From: Bacteroidota bacterium
Lineage (GTDB): Bacteria; Bacteroidota; Bacteroidia; AKYH767-A; OLB10
Reading direction: 5' to 3'
DNA: 64,000 nt
Assembly: GCA_016714005.1 (NCBI GenBank)
Contig: JADJOA010000009.1
Location: 148,139 to 212,138, forward strand
The position numbers were made by a program, and so were the translations under genes. The notes under the pieces were generated by a model. It ran no database searches. It was not told the DNA's origin and saw nothing but the letters and a program-made list of their open reading frames with translations. Below are positions 38,498 through 47,802 of the stretch, piece by piece (position 1 is the stretch's first letter; each line of letters starts with the position of its first letter).

Positions 38498-40669
38498 ATG
38501 AAAAAAGTAATATCAACCTCTGCCTTTCTGTTTTTGTTTTTATTTGTGGGCTTTGGTCAACAAAGCAAGCTCTCATTTTCAATTGTTAAACGTCTTGCCG
38601 AAGAAAATAACAAGAATAAACTTGCGGCTCTTTTTGTTAAGGGAAATGTTGAAAGTGTAAAAGCGATTACACTTAATAATGGCGGAAGTTTTAAGTATGC
38701 TGTGAATGATATAGCCGCCATAAATCTTCCTATTTCAAAAGTAGCCTTACTTGCCGAAAGAAATGATGTATTAAGAATTGAAGATAATAGCATGAAGCTT
38801 GTGCCGATGAATGACAGCATGCGTGTAAAAAATAATATTGATGCTGCGCAGATGGGAATGGCACCTCTGTTACAGGGCTACGAAGGCGAAGGTGTGATTA
38901 TGGGAATTATCGATTCAGGCATTGATTTTACTCATCCCGATTTTAAAGACTCGTCAGGAAATACAAGAGTTATTTCCATATGGGATCATAATTTAACAGT
39001 TGGTTCAGCTCCTGCGCCTTTCACTTATGGAACTGAATTCAATTCGGTTGCAATTAATTCAGGAGGAGCAACCGCTCACGTTGATAATTACTTTGGTCAT
39101 GGAACACACGTAACAGGTGTTGCCGCAGGTAGCGGGCGAGCTATAGCCGACAAGCGATACAGAGGTGTGGCACCAAAAGCCGATATTATTTCGGTATGTG
39201 TAAACTGGAATTTACCTGATGACGACTGGCTTAGTTCTGTTGCCGATGCTGTTGAATACATTTACACAAAAGCAAACACTTTAAATAAACCATGTGTAAT
39301 TAACATTAGTGCAGGTACCTATTTTGGTTCTCATGATGCTAAAGATTTGCAAGGACAAATTATTGAAGGATTAATTACTGCTCAAAACAAAAGAGCATTG
39401 ATTTGCTCAGCGGGCAATCTTGGTTCATATCCCTTGCATACTCAACACAATGTAAATATTGGCGACACAACGTTTACTTGGGTTAAGCAAATCAATTATT
39501 GGGGCCCAACTATTTATGCAGATTTATGGGCGGATACTGCTGATTTTAACCAAATGCAAATTGGATTAGCTGCTGATGACACAACATCCGGTTTTTCATT
39601 AAGAGGAAGTTTGCCTTACAGAAACATAAACTATCATTTAAATAATTTACGTAACGATACCATATACGGTACATCGGGCAATCGTTTAGCACGAGTTCAA
39701 AGTTTTGGAGAACTTATTGGTGACAGGTATCAAATTCAATTTATTATTTACCCCGATTCAAACAGCTACCACTTTAGGTTTTCTACCACAGGATTGGGTT
39801 CAATGGATATGTGGTCTTATAATTACTTGCCTAATACAATTTTCTCTTTACCTATACCAAATACGGCTACCTACCCTGCCATGAGTAACTACACATTGCC
39901 TGATATCAATCAAAATATTGTAAGCAGTTTTACTTGTTCAGACAAAGTATTAACTGTAGGCGAAACCGGTAATAAGCGCAGTTACAAAATGTGCAACGGA
40001 AACATTTATAACTTATCATCAATCAATGTTAATGGTTTGGAATCAGCCAGTAGCCATGGACCTACTCGAGATGGAAGAATAAAACCAGATATAACAGCAA
40101 GTGGTGGAATAACATTATCAGCAGCAGTTTTAAGCCAGGTTAATGCAAACAAGTACGACTCTACATGTATGTATGTGCGTGATGGTGGTACTTCCACTTC
40201 TGCACCAGTTGTGGCAGGTGTGGCAGCGCTTTTATTTCAACGTTACCCCAACGCGAATTGGTTAGATATAAAAAATTGCATCCTAGGTAATGCCCTTGTT
40301 GATAGTATTGTAACTACTCCTGTTCCCAATAATTTTTGGGGATATGGAAAACTTGATGGCTTTGCAGCGCTTACCGGTTGCAGCCCAAGTAATTTAACAG
40401 GAAGCAATGTTCAATTAATTCAGTCTAACATTTATCCTAATCCGTTTAGAGATGATTTTACCATAGAATTAAATAACATTAATAATTACAAAAAAAACAA
40501 CCTGAATCTTTCAATTACAAATGCACTTGGCGAAGTGGTTTTTAAAACAACACTTAAAGGAACTGAAAGCGAGATAATCATTAAACCGAATATTCATTCT
40601 GGAATATATTTCTACACGGTTACCTCCGAAAAAGAACTTGTTTCAAAAGGAAAACTTTTAAAATTATAA
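38498..40669 (+). CDS. Secreted S8 peptidase with type A sorting tail
   Basis: This is an intact protein of about 723 residues. The signal peptide is MKKVISTSAFLFLFLFVGFG. An I9-like propeptide region precedes the catalytic domain. The triad is Asp in IIDSGIDFTHPDF, His in GHGTHVTGVAAG and Ser in GTSTSAPVVAGVAAL, with a large insertion before the Ser that is typical of subfamily S8A 'PCS' proteases. The tail (NIYPNPFRDDFTIEL ... GKLLKL) is a type A sorting domain for type IX secretion. ATG at 38498 is chosen over 38447 because it starts the signal peptide. It is followed by the UbiA-family gene 17 bases later. Confidence 0.93.
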   Translation: MKKVISTSAFLFLFLFVGFGQQSKLSFSIVKRLAEENNKNKLAALFVKGNVESVKAITLNNGGSFKYAVNDIAAINLPISKVALLAERNDVLRIEDNSMKLVPMNDSMRVKNNIDAAQMGMAPLLQGYEGEGVIMGIIDSGIDFTHPDFKDSSGNTRVISIWDHNLTVGSAPAPFTYGTEFNSVAINSGGATAHVDNYFGHGTHVTGVAAGSGRAIADKRYRGVAPKADIISVCVNWNLPDDDWLSSVADAVEYIYTKANTLNKPCVINISAGTYFGSHDAKDLQGQIIEGLITAQNKRALICSAGNLGSYPLHTQHNVNIGDTTFTWVKQINYWGPTIYADLWADTADFNQMQIGLAADDTTSGFSLRGSLPYRNINYHLNNLRNDTIYGTSGNRLARVQSFGELIGDRYQIQFIIYPDSNSYHFRFSTTGLGSMDMWSYNYLPNTIFSLPIPNTATYPAMSNYTLPDINQNIVSSFTCSDKVLTVGETGNKRSYKMCNGNIYNLSSINVNGLESASSHGPTRDGRIKPDITASGGITLSAAVLSQVNANKYDSTCMYVRDGGTSTSAPVVAGVAALLFQRYPNANWLDIKNCILGNALVDSIVTTPVPNNFWGYGKLDGFAALTGCSPSNLTGSNVQLIQSNIYPNPFRDDFTIELNNINNYKKNNLNLSITNALGEVVFKTTLKGTESEIIIKPNIHSGIYFYTVTSEKELVSKGKLLKL

Positions 40670-40686
40670 CGAGTAAATTTGTGCCA

Positions 40687-41562
40687 ATGAATCCAAAGTC
40701 GTCAGGCACGGTTGCAAATTACCTTTCGCTTATCAAGTTCAGTCATACGGTATTTGCTTTACCATTTGCTCTTATTGGCTTTTTATTGGGATTAAAGTAT
40801 AACGGTTTTGATTTTAGCACTGCGCTTGCAATAAAAGTGTTGTTATGTATGGTATTTGCCCGCAATGCGGCAATGGCATTTAACCGGTGGACTGACAGAA
40901 ATATTGATGCGGCTAACCCTCGAACAATTAACAGAGAAATTCCTTCAGGCATAATCTCAGAAAAGTCCGCTCTTATGTTTGCCATCATTAATGCGTTACT
41001 TTTTATTGCTACTACCTTTTTTATTAATAAACTTTGTTTTCTACTATCTCCAATTGCATTGCTCGTTGTTCTTGGGTATAGTTATACCAAAAGATTTACA
41101 GCCCTTTGCCATTTGGTACTTGGTGTTGGATTATCGTTAGCACCTATAGGGGCTTTTTTAGCTGTAACTGGAAAATTTGAGTGGGAACCATTATTGTATT
41201 CTTTTGCGGTGCTTTTTTGGGTAAGCGGTTTTGATATAATTTATTCATTGCAGGACGATGCTTTTGACCGCATGAACCAGCTAAAATCTTTACCTTCAGT
41301 TTTAGGAAGAAAAAATGCCCTAATTTTATCGCGTTTTTTTCATGTTCTTACCTTACTTTTTCTTCTTGCTGCCATCAATCATAAAAGTTTCGGAAATTGG
41401 GGTTATATCGGACTTTTGCTATTTAGTATGCTGCTTATTTACCAGCACTTTTTAGTTAAAGAAGATGATTTAAGCAAAGTAAATATTGCATTTTTTACCA
41501 CTAATGGTATAGCAAGCGTGGTTTTTGCGCTTTGCCTCACGGCAGGAATGTTCATCAGATAA
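40687..41562 (+). CDS. UbiA-family prenyltransferase, candidate MqnP
   Basis: This is an intact polytopic enzyme of 291 residues with about nine membrane segments. The prenyl-diphosphate motifs are NRWTDRNIDAANPRT and LQDDAFDRM. The family attaches a polyprenyl chain to an aromatic acid. Because MqnA is encoded 6 kb away and no ubiquinone genes are present, this is probably MqnP of the futalosine route to menaquinone, though UbiA and other family members cannot be separated by eye. ATG at 40687 is preferred to GTG 40681. Confidence 0.85.
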   Translation: MNPKSSGTVANYLSLIKFSHTVFALPFALIGFLLGLKYNGFDFSTALAIKVLLCMVFARNAAMAFNRWTDRNIDAANPRTINREIPSGIISEKSALMFAIINALLFIATTFFINKLCFLLSPIALLVVLGYSYTKRFTALCHLVLGVGLSLAPIGAFLAVTGKFEWEPLLYSFAVLFWVSGFDIIYSLQDDAFDRMNQLKSLPSVLGRKNALILSRFFHVLTLLFLLAAINHKSFGNWGYIGLLLFSMLLIYQHFLVKEDDLSKVNIAFFTTNGIASVVFALCLTAGMFIR

Positions 41563-41586
41563 GTAATTTTTCGCCCATTAAAATTA

Positions 41587-41617
41587 TCTGTTCATCAAAT
41601 TAAAATTTATATCTTTA
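41587..41617 (+). promoter_or_regulatory. Promoter of apaG
   Basis: TCTG (41587-41590), a 19-base spacer and TATCTTTA (41610-41617) match the Bacteroidota promoter with one mismatch in each box. The leader then contains a small hairpin (gtcc...ggac, about 41622-41640) before the ATG at 41663. Confidence 0.5.
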
Positions 41618-41662
41618 CCCGTGTCCTTAGTTTTACGGACGTAATAAGAGATACACTAAAGC

Positions 41663-42058
41663 ATGGCGACTATGTTTACGGAAATTACAGCAGGAATAAA
41701 AGTGGTGGTTGAAACTTTCTACCAGCCTACACATTCCAATCCCGGTCAAAACCATTATGTATTTGCATACCGAATTACCATTTATAACGAAAGTGATGAA
41801 ACTATACGTTTGAGAAGAAGGCATTGGTTTATTGTTGATTCAGATAATAACAGAAGAGAAGTGGAAGGAGAAGGCGTGGTTGGCGAACAACCTGTGATTC
41901 CTCCTGGTGAATATTATAAGTATGTTTCCGGTTGCAACCTTAATACCGAAATTGGAAAAATGTATGGCACCTACCTCATGGAAAGAGCCTTAGACAAAAA
42001 ACTATTTTACGTTAAAATTCCGGTTTTTAAAATGGTTGTTCCAAGTAAATTAAATTAA
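41663..42058 (+). CDS. apaG: ApaG domain protein
   Basis: This is an intact 131-residue protein of the ApaG/DUF525 beta-sandwich fold: YRITIYNESDETIRLRRRHW, then GEGVVGEQPVIPPGEYYKYVSGC and MYGTYLME. In bacteria it is linked to diadenosine tetraphosphate and cobalt/magnesium phenotypes; the molecular role is unresolved. It has its own promoter and terminator, so it is a single-gene unit. Confidence 0.95.
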   Translation: MATMFTEITAGIKVVVETFYQPTHSNPGQNHYVFAYRITIYNESDETIRLRRRHWFIVDSDNNRREVEGEGVVGEQPVIPPGEYYKYVSGCNLNTEIGKMYGTYLMERALDKKLFYVKIPVFKMVVPSKLN

Positions 42059-42080
42059 TTTTTTATACCTAAAACCAAAC

Positions 42081-42108
42081 AAAGCCGCCCCTTTATGGAG
42101 GCGGCTTT
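42081..42108. terminator. Terminator between apaG and a lipoprotein gene
   Basis: A 9-bp perfect stem aaagccgcc / ggcggcttt (42081-42089, 42100-42108) closes a 10-base loop and is followed by a T-rich tract. It serves apaG on the plus strand and the convergent lipoprotein gene. Confidence 0.9.
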
Positions 42109-42153
42109 AATTTTTCCTCTAACGCAATATATATCCTGCGTTAAAGTTTCCAC

Positions 42154-42396
42154 TTAATGAGAATGTCCTTCGTGCCCGGCAGCAGAGGTATCTGCGGTAG
42201 CAGCAGAATCAGGCATTGCAGATGCAGCAGCGGCAGCAGCCATAGCGGCTTCTTCGGCAGCTTTCATTTGTGCTTCGGCAGCAGCCATGCTATCGGCAAC
42301 AGCTTTTTCGGCAGCCGCTTTTTCTTCTGCACTTGGTCCGCACGATGTTATTGCAAACATACCTGCTACAACTAAAAGGGATAATACTTTTTTCAT
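42154..42396 (-). CDS. Small alanine-rich lipoprotein, paralog 1
   Basis: The product has a lipobox ending AITSCGPSAEEKAAAEKA, with the Cys at residue 19. The mature peptide of about 62 residues is Ala/Glu-rich and probably helical, and ends in a histidine cluster (AGHEGHSH) that could bind metal. ATG at 42396 starts the signal peptide; longer readings upstream are not supported. It is clearly related to the lipoprotein at 43187-43585, sharing the lipobox region at both protein and DNA level. Function is unknown. Confidence 0.75.
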   Translation of the reverse strand: MKKVLSLLVVAGMFAITSCGPSAEEKAAAEKAVADSMAAAEAQMKAAEEAAMAAAAAASAMPDSAATADTSAAGHEGHSH

Positions 42397-42529
42397 AGTC
42401 TTATTTTTTTTGTTTTGTTTGATGCAAATGTTATACAGATTAAGCATCATGTAATCTAATATGAAAATCTTTTTAAACACAAATGGGTTAATAACTACAA
42501 TTAAAAGTACACAGATTGAGTATTACAAA

Positions 42530-42560
42530 TTTGGCTAATAAATAATGAGGTGTATATTTG
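42530..42560 (+). promoter_or_regulatory. Consensus Bacteroidota promoter
   Basis: TTTG (42530-42533), a spacer of exactly 19 and TATATTTG (42553-42560) form a perfect match. The ATG of the EGF-like lipoprotein gene follows at 42587. Confidence 0.85.
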
Positions 42561-42586
42561 CAGCACTTAACAATCAAAAAAATCAA

Positions 42587-43099
42587 ATGAAAAACTTGAA
42601 TTCTCTAAATTCTTAATTGGTGGAGCATTGTTAGCTCTTGTATTAGTAGGTGGTAATGCTTGTAAAAAAGATGATGATCCATGTGAAGATGTTACATGCC
42701 AAAATGGTGGTACGTGCGATGAAGGAACTTGTATTTGTGCGGCTGGTTATGAAGGTACGAATTGTGAAACTGCAATGAGAACTAAATTTATCGCAAGTTA
42801 TAACTGTAGTAATAGTTGCTTACCAGGCTCTTCATGGTCTTGTTCAATTACAAGTTCTGCTACAGGTATTGACAAAGTTGTGCTACAAGATTTAGGTAAC
42901 ACTCCTGGTTTGGATGTTACCGGAACTGTTGACGGATCCTCAATTACAATAGCAAGCCAAACCGATACTGATGATGCAGGAGACTCATGGACCATAGAAG
43001 GAAGTGGATCAATCAGTGGTACAACCCTAACAGTTTTCCTTAAAATATACCATTAGCGGCTCAACTTTAAATTGCACAGAAACTTGGGTTAAGCAATAA
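42587..43099 (+). CDS. EGF-like lipoprotein (two frameshifts)
   Basis: With a frame change near 42605 the N-terminus reads KFLIGGALLALVLVGGNACKKDDD, a lipoprotein signal with Cys. Next comes one EGF-like module: CEDVTCQNGGTCDEG, then CICAAGYEGTNCE (six Cys). After it lies a domain of about 100 residues with two more Cys pairs, including ASYNCSNSCLPGSSWSC. A second change near 43045 gives a C-terminus reading YTISGSTLNCTETWVKQ that ends at TAA 43097-43099. EGF modules are common in Bacteroidota surface lipoproteins. The ligand is unknown. It has a consensus promoter and a strong terminator. Confidence 0.78.
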
Positions 43100-43112
43100 A
43101 CTAATTTGCAGG

Positions 43113-43164
43113 TTAGATCATAAAAAAAACCGACTATAAATAGTCGGTTTTTTTTATGATCTAA
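43113..43164. terminator. Bidirectional terminator with a perfect 24-bp stem
   Basis: The arms 43113-43136 and 43141-43164 are exact complements and close a 4-base loop (taaa). The stem includes an A8/T8 segment beside a GC core (ccgacta). It lies between the convergent EGF-like lipoprotein and the alanine-rich lipoprotein. Confidence 0.92.
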
Positions 43165-43186
43165 GATATTGGTTAATTTACTTATT

Positions 43187-43585
43187 TCATTTTTTATCCT
43201 TCATTAGATCTTTCATAGATTTCAGTCCAGTACCTGAATTTTCAGAACCAGTCTGTCCTTTTATAAGGTCCTTCATATTTTTAGGATCTTTAGGTGCCTC
43301 TTTCTTTTTAGGTTTTGGTTTTACTTTGCCTTTGGCAGCAGCAGCAGCCATTGAATCTGCTAATGCGATAGAGTCAAGTCTTGCCTGCTCCATAGCCATT
43401 CTCATAGAATCTTCCGCAGCCTGCGCAGCAGCCACAGCAGCTAATGAATCGTCAATAGCTTTTTGTGCAGCAGCAATAGAGTCTTGAATAGCTTTTTCGG
43501 CAGCAGCTTTTTCCTCTGCACTTGGTCCGCAGGAACTAATCGCAATTGCACCTGCCAGTGATAATAAAATGAGTGATTTTTTCAT
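43187..43585 (-). CDS. Alanine-rich lipoprotein, paralog 2
   Basis: The lipobox ends AISSCGPSAEEKAAAEKA, the same as in paralog 1. The mature part of about 113 residues has heptad-like repeats (AIQDSIAAAQKAIDDSLAA, then QARLDSIALADSMAAAAAKG), so a coiled coil is likely. A basic segment (KVKPKPKKKEAPKDPKN) and repeated MKDLIKG/MKDLMKD follow at the end. It could act as a helical, Lpp-like link between the outer membrane and another envelope layer; that is inference. ATG at 43585 starts the signal. It has its own promoter. Confidence 0.75.
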   Translation of the reverse strand: MKKSLILLSLAGAIAISSCGPSAEEKAAAEKAIQDSIAAAQKAIDDSLAAVAAAQAAEDSMRMAMEQARLDSIALADSMAAAAAKGKVKPKPKKKEAPKDPKNMKDLIKGQTGSENSGTGLKSMKDLMKDKK

Positions 43586-43615
43586 TTTGCTTTTAATATT
43601 AATTTTTGTTGTGCC

Positions 43616-43623
43616 CAAAAGTA
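43616..43623 (-). promoter_or_regulatory. -7 element of the paralog 2 lipoprotein
   Basis: TACTTTTG on the minus strand lies 30 bases before the ATG. About 19-20 bases further upstream is a TTGG/GTTG sequence that may serve as the -33 box. Confidence 0.5.
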
Positions 43624-43679
43624 TAAGTATTTTGATAGTTTCCAACACAAGGGTTAAAAAGTTATAAGTTTATGGCGTT

Positions 43680-45580
43680 ATGAACGATCGAATTAGATTT
43701 TTAATATATAGACTTTTACTCGTTTTTGTTTTTTATCAACTTACACGTATCTTTTTTCTTGCTTTTAATTTTCAACTTTAAATTACATTGGTTTTGTTGA
43801 AGTCATTAAAGCATTTTTCTTTTCGCTTCGCTTTGATGCTGCTGCCATTGCCATTACCAATTCGCTTTTCATGCTAATTAGTTTGTTGCCAATTACAGCA
43901 TTTTACAGCAAATGGTATCAGTCTTTAATAAAATCAGTTTTTATTATCACTAATTTAATTCCTCTTTTTTTTAATGTGCTTGATGTAGGTTATTACCGTT
44001 TTCAACTTAAACGTACCACTGCCGATTTTTTTAAGTTTGTTACTGTTGGCGATGATTTAAAAAATACGCTACCAAAAATCATTGCAGATTTTTGGTATTT
44101 GTTGCTCTTGTTTTTTGTGCTGGCATTTTTGTTTGTAAAGGCTTACAATAAAATTAAAGTACAAAGGCCAGCAATGAATATAAGCTACAAATGGTTCCAT
44201 TGGCTCGGTATTCCAATATGTGTGGGTGTTATCATAATTGCTGCGCGTGGAGGTACCCAGTTAAAACCCATCAGCATTTTATCAGCGGCAAAATATACAA
44301 GCGCGCAAAATGTGTCACTCGTGCTCAACACACCTTTTTCAATTATTAAGACACTAGGCAAGGAAGAATTTTCCGATGTAAGATTTTTCAGTGATGATGA
44401 AATAGAAAAAATTTACAATCCTGTTCATCATTATAAAAGCGATTCCTCTTTTAAAAATCTAAATGTAGTGATGCTTATTATGGAGAGTTTTTCTAAAGAG
44501 TACATTGGTTATTTTAATAAAGGCAATGGATACACTCCATTTTTAGATTCACTTATTACACAAAGTCTTGTTTGCACCAATGCCTATGCCAATGGCAAAA
44601 GGAGTATTGAAGGGATACCGGCAATTGTTTCGGGCATTCCAGCAATGATGAATACTTCCTACATTACCTCTACATATAACGGGAATAAAATAAACTCTTT
44701 GCCACTTTTATTAAAGGATAAAAAATACTCAACTGCATTTTATCATGGTGGCAATAACGGTACCATGGGATTTGACAGCTACACTAAAATGGCTGGATAT
44801 CAAAAGTACATTGGAAGAAACGAGTATCCAGGCACCGATTATGATGGAGACTGGGGAGTTTATGACGAACCATTTATGCAGTTCTTTTGTAATGATATTT
44901 CAAAAATGAAGCAGCCGTTTCACGCTTCCTTGTTTTCTTTATCATCGCATCACCCCTATTCCATTCCAGCACAATACAAAAATGTTTTTAAGGAAGGAAC
45001 AATGCCCATACACAAAACTGTTTTGTATGCCGATTTTGCTCTAAAACAATTTTTTATTTCAGCAAAAGAAAAAGAATGGTACAACAATACTTTGTTTGTA
45101 ATTACTGCCGACCATACCGGACCATCTGATAATATTCAATACCAAACCAAAACCGGTGTTTACTCCATTCCCGTCATCTATTATATGCCATCTGAAAACC
45201 TAAAAGGCATTTACGCCAACACAACACAGCAGGCCGATATTGTTCCGTCCGTTCTTCAATATCTAAATTATAAAGAGCCGTTTAAGTTTTATGGCAACAG
45301 TATTTTTGATTCAACCTCCAATCACTTTGCTGTAAACTATATTGATGGTATTTACCAGTTTATTGAAGATAATAACGTTGTTCATTTTGATGGAGAGACT
45401 GTGATTGGTTGTTATACTTTAAAAGATGCACATACGCTTTCAGAAGCGAATAGTAATTCATTGTCTTGTTTGCAATCAGAAAAAAAACTTAAAGCATTTA
45501 TTCAGGATTTTAACGGCAGCATGATTAGCAACAGGCTTACTGATACCACTGAACAAAAAAAATCTTCTTTGATAAACTAA
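43680..45580 (+). CDS. LTA-synthase-like membrane sulfatase family protein (frameshift near the start)
   Basis: Five membrane segments are followed by an extracytoplasmic alkaline-phosphatase-fold domain: VVMLIMESFSKEY (metal-binding Glu), ANGKRSIEGIPAI (nucleophile region), FYHGGNNGTMGFD, then FSLSSHHPYSIP and ITADHTGPS (metal Asp-His). In other bacteria such enzymes move glycerol phosphate or phosphoethanolamine onto polymers or lipids; Bacteroidota lack lipoteichoic acid, so a phosphoethanolamine- or glycan-directed role is likelier. The first helix reads in another frame from ATG 43680 (RFLIYRLLLVFVFYQLTRIF) and joins near 43780. It is followed by the lipid kinase gene 14 bases later. Confidence 0.88.
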
Positions 45581-45594
45581 ATATTGCACCTCAT

Positions 45595-46475
45595 TTGTTA
45601 ACCACAAAAAAAAAGTTACTTTTTATTTTAAACCCAATAGCCGGTGGTGGAAAATCGTTATTTATTGAGCAACGCATTAACGATTTAATTGATAAAAATA
45701 TATTTGATTACAGCATTGAGTTTACCAAACATGCCGGTCATGCAAAGAAAATTGCAGAAAATGCAGTGGCAAAGTATTTTGATATTGTAACAGCCATTGG
45801 AGGTGATGGCACCATTAATGAGATTGCCGAACCTCTCTTGCACACCAATACAGCACTTGCAATCATACCGCGTGGATCCGGCAATGGGCTGGCGCGGCAC
45901 ATGGATATTCCGCTAAATGTTTATCATGCTATTCAAAAGATAAATAGAGGCAGCATCAGTAAAATTGATGTGATAAAAATTAACAATGCCATTTCGGTAA
46001 ACGTATCGGGCATTGGTTTTGACGGATGGGTTGCCAATGAGTTTGCTAAAAGCAGCAAGCGTGGCTTTTTAAACTATGCAAAGCTTACATTGAATGGCTA
46101 TAAAAAATTTCCGCAATGCCAGATAAAGTTAATTGCTGATGGTGAGGAAACAGAAACCATTTCTTTTATAACCGCCATTGCTAACTCATCGCAGTTTGGG
46201 AACAATGCTTTTGTCGCTCCATTGGCAAACATACAGGATGGTTTGATGGATATTTCCATAATCAGAAAACCGCCTGCACTGCAACTTCCTATGATTTTTT
46301 ATTTACTATTTAAAAAACAAATTGAAAAAGTAGTTACGTAAAAACATTTCGCGCGAAAACAATTGAAATACAGCTACGCGAAAAACTTCCCTTTCATATT
46401 GATGGCGAGTCTGCCGGGTTAACCAATAAAATTAATGCCGAGGTTATACCTAAGGCGTTAAAGGTGTGGGGTTAA
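45595..46475 (+). CDS. Diacylglycerol/lipid kinase family protein (one frameshift)
   Basis: The DAGK catalytic domain shows FILNPIAGGGKS, VTAIGGDGTINEIAEPL with the GGDGT signature and AIIPRGSGNGLARH. A beta-rich second domain follows (DVIKINNAISVNVSGIGFDG). The frame changes near 46325; the continuation (KTFRAKTIEIQLREKLPFH ... ALKVWG) ends at TAA 46473-46475. It phosphorylates diacylglycerol, ceramide or a related lipid. A TTG start is used, with no in-frame ATG nearby. The pairing with the LTA-synthase-like gene fits recycling of the diacylglycerol released by phospholipid-headgroup transfer. Confidence 0.88.
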
Positions 46476-46477
46476 TT

Positions 46478-47331
46478 TTATTTCTTTGGATTAAGAAACT
46501 TGGCTATCTCAGATGGCTTTAATGATGGTTTTGAGAACTTATTGTTCCTAAAATCAAAATGATAAATATGCCCGTTAGCCGGACTCATTACAATAAAGAA
46601 CCCATGCACATATCCATCATGAGAATAAGATAAAATAGCTTTACTATCATCTGATTGAAGTATTGCTTCTGCAATTTGTTTTTCTGTTGCCAATTCAACC
46701 TTTCCTTTATAAACTCCTTTAACTTCCTCAATAGTTCCCTTAAGATATGACTCCCTTATCATAAGAGTTTTTTCTTCTAGGCCTGAAATATTTGAAATTG
46801 GGCTTTCTATCATTTGTCTCTTAAAACCTATTTCACCATCTACTTTACAAGTAACTGCATAATTTGCAAATGAGTTGACTAATGAAATTTGTCTTAATAG
46901 TTCAGCCATAGGGTTTTCTTCCATAATACCCTCATCAGTTAGAGAGTACATTATTAAATCATTAATAGAAGATTTTTTAACGTTACATGAATTAACAACA
47001 CCAAAAAAACTTGTAGAATAGCTGTATAAACCAGAGCGCCTTTCCTTTGTTCTAGTAAATTCAACATCCCGTAAACTCATATATTCTTTACTACCTTTAT
47101 AATTTATCAGGTCTTTTTCAGGAATTACTTTAAAGGGAGTAAATGTCCACTTTGAGGGTAATAACTTTTCCAATTCTGCATTTATTTCAGCTTCATTTGA
47201 AAGCGAAACAAGAAGTTTTTTCTTTTGAAGTTCTTTTGCAGTTTCAACTTTTTAATGTCATGAAATTGTGCGTTAACTTTTACCACTGAACAAAAAGCAA
47301 TTCCCACGACCAGAAAGAATAATTTTTTCAT
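46478..47331 (-). CDS. Exported hypothetical protein (one frameshift)
   Basis: The signal peptide is MKKLFFLVVGIAFCSVVKVNA. After a change in an A-run near 47222 the protein continues KLLVSLSNEAEINAELEKLL, then SKWTFTPFKVIPEKDL, SFFGVVNSCNVKKSSINDLI and FFIVMSPANGHIYHFDFRNN, ending SEIAKFLNPKK. There is a single conserved-looking Cys. No family is recognised. It converges on the lipid kinase with only two bases between the stops. Confidence 0.65.
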
Positions 47332-47381
47332 TTTTAAAATTTTCTCAAAAGAAAGAAAAAAACGATACAAAAAAAATGTTT

Positions 47382-47741
47382 TTAATACCCCCCGATGGAA
47401 AGCATAACCAATGTACATGCTTCCACCGTTTCTATTCCCGCTTTATCGGCTTTTGTTTTTAATGATTGATTTTCGGCTCCCGGATTAAAAATAATGCGCT
47501 TTGGATTTAAGGACAAAATATAATCTTCCATTGGTGCTTGGTTTTTTTCGCTGAGGTAAAGTGTAACAGTATTTACCTCTTTAAACTGCGGTGTGCCTGT
47601 AGCAATTGTTGTGCCTTCTGCATTGCCCGGTTTTAAACCGAGTGCAAGCACTTCGTGCCCGTAGTATTTTAATTTATGTATGGCTTTAAAAGAATAGCGC
47701 GCAGGATTTTGTGATGCACCTATTACGAGAGTTTTTTTCAT
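47382..47741 (-). CDS. CoA-binding domain protein (YccU type)
   Basis: This is an intact 119-residue Rossmann-like protein: KKTLVIGASQNPARYSFKAI, the nucleotide loop, and later ALGLKPGNAEG and IIFNPGAENQSLKTKADKAG with EACTLVML near the end. The domain binds coenzyme A in larger acyl-CoA synthetases; the stand-alone form has no firm function. It has its own start, 61 bases downstream of mqnA on the same strand. Confidence 0.9.
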   Translation of the reverse strand: MKKTLVIGASQNPARYSFKAIHKLKYYGHEVLALGLKPGNAEGTTIATGTPQFKEVNTVTLYLSEKNQAPMEDYILSLNPKRIIFNPGAENQSLKTKADKAGIETVEACTLVMLSIGGY

Positions 47742-47802
47742 TTTGGAATGAGGAAATTAAGGGATTAAGGTAATTGGGAATTCATTACTGACTATTGGCT
47801 AT

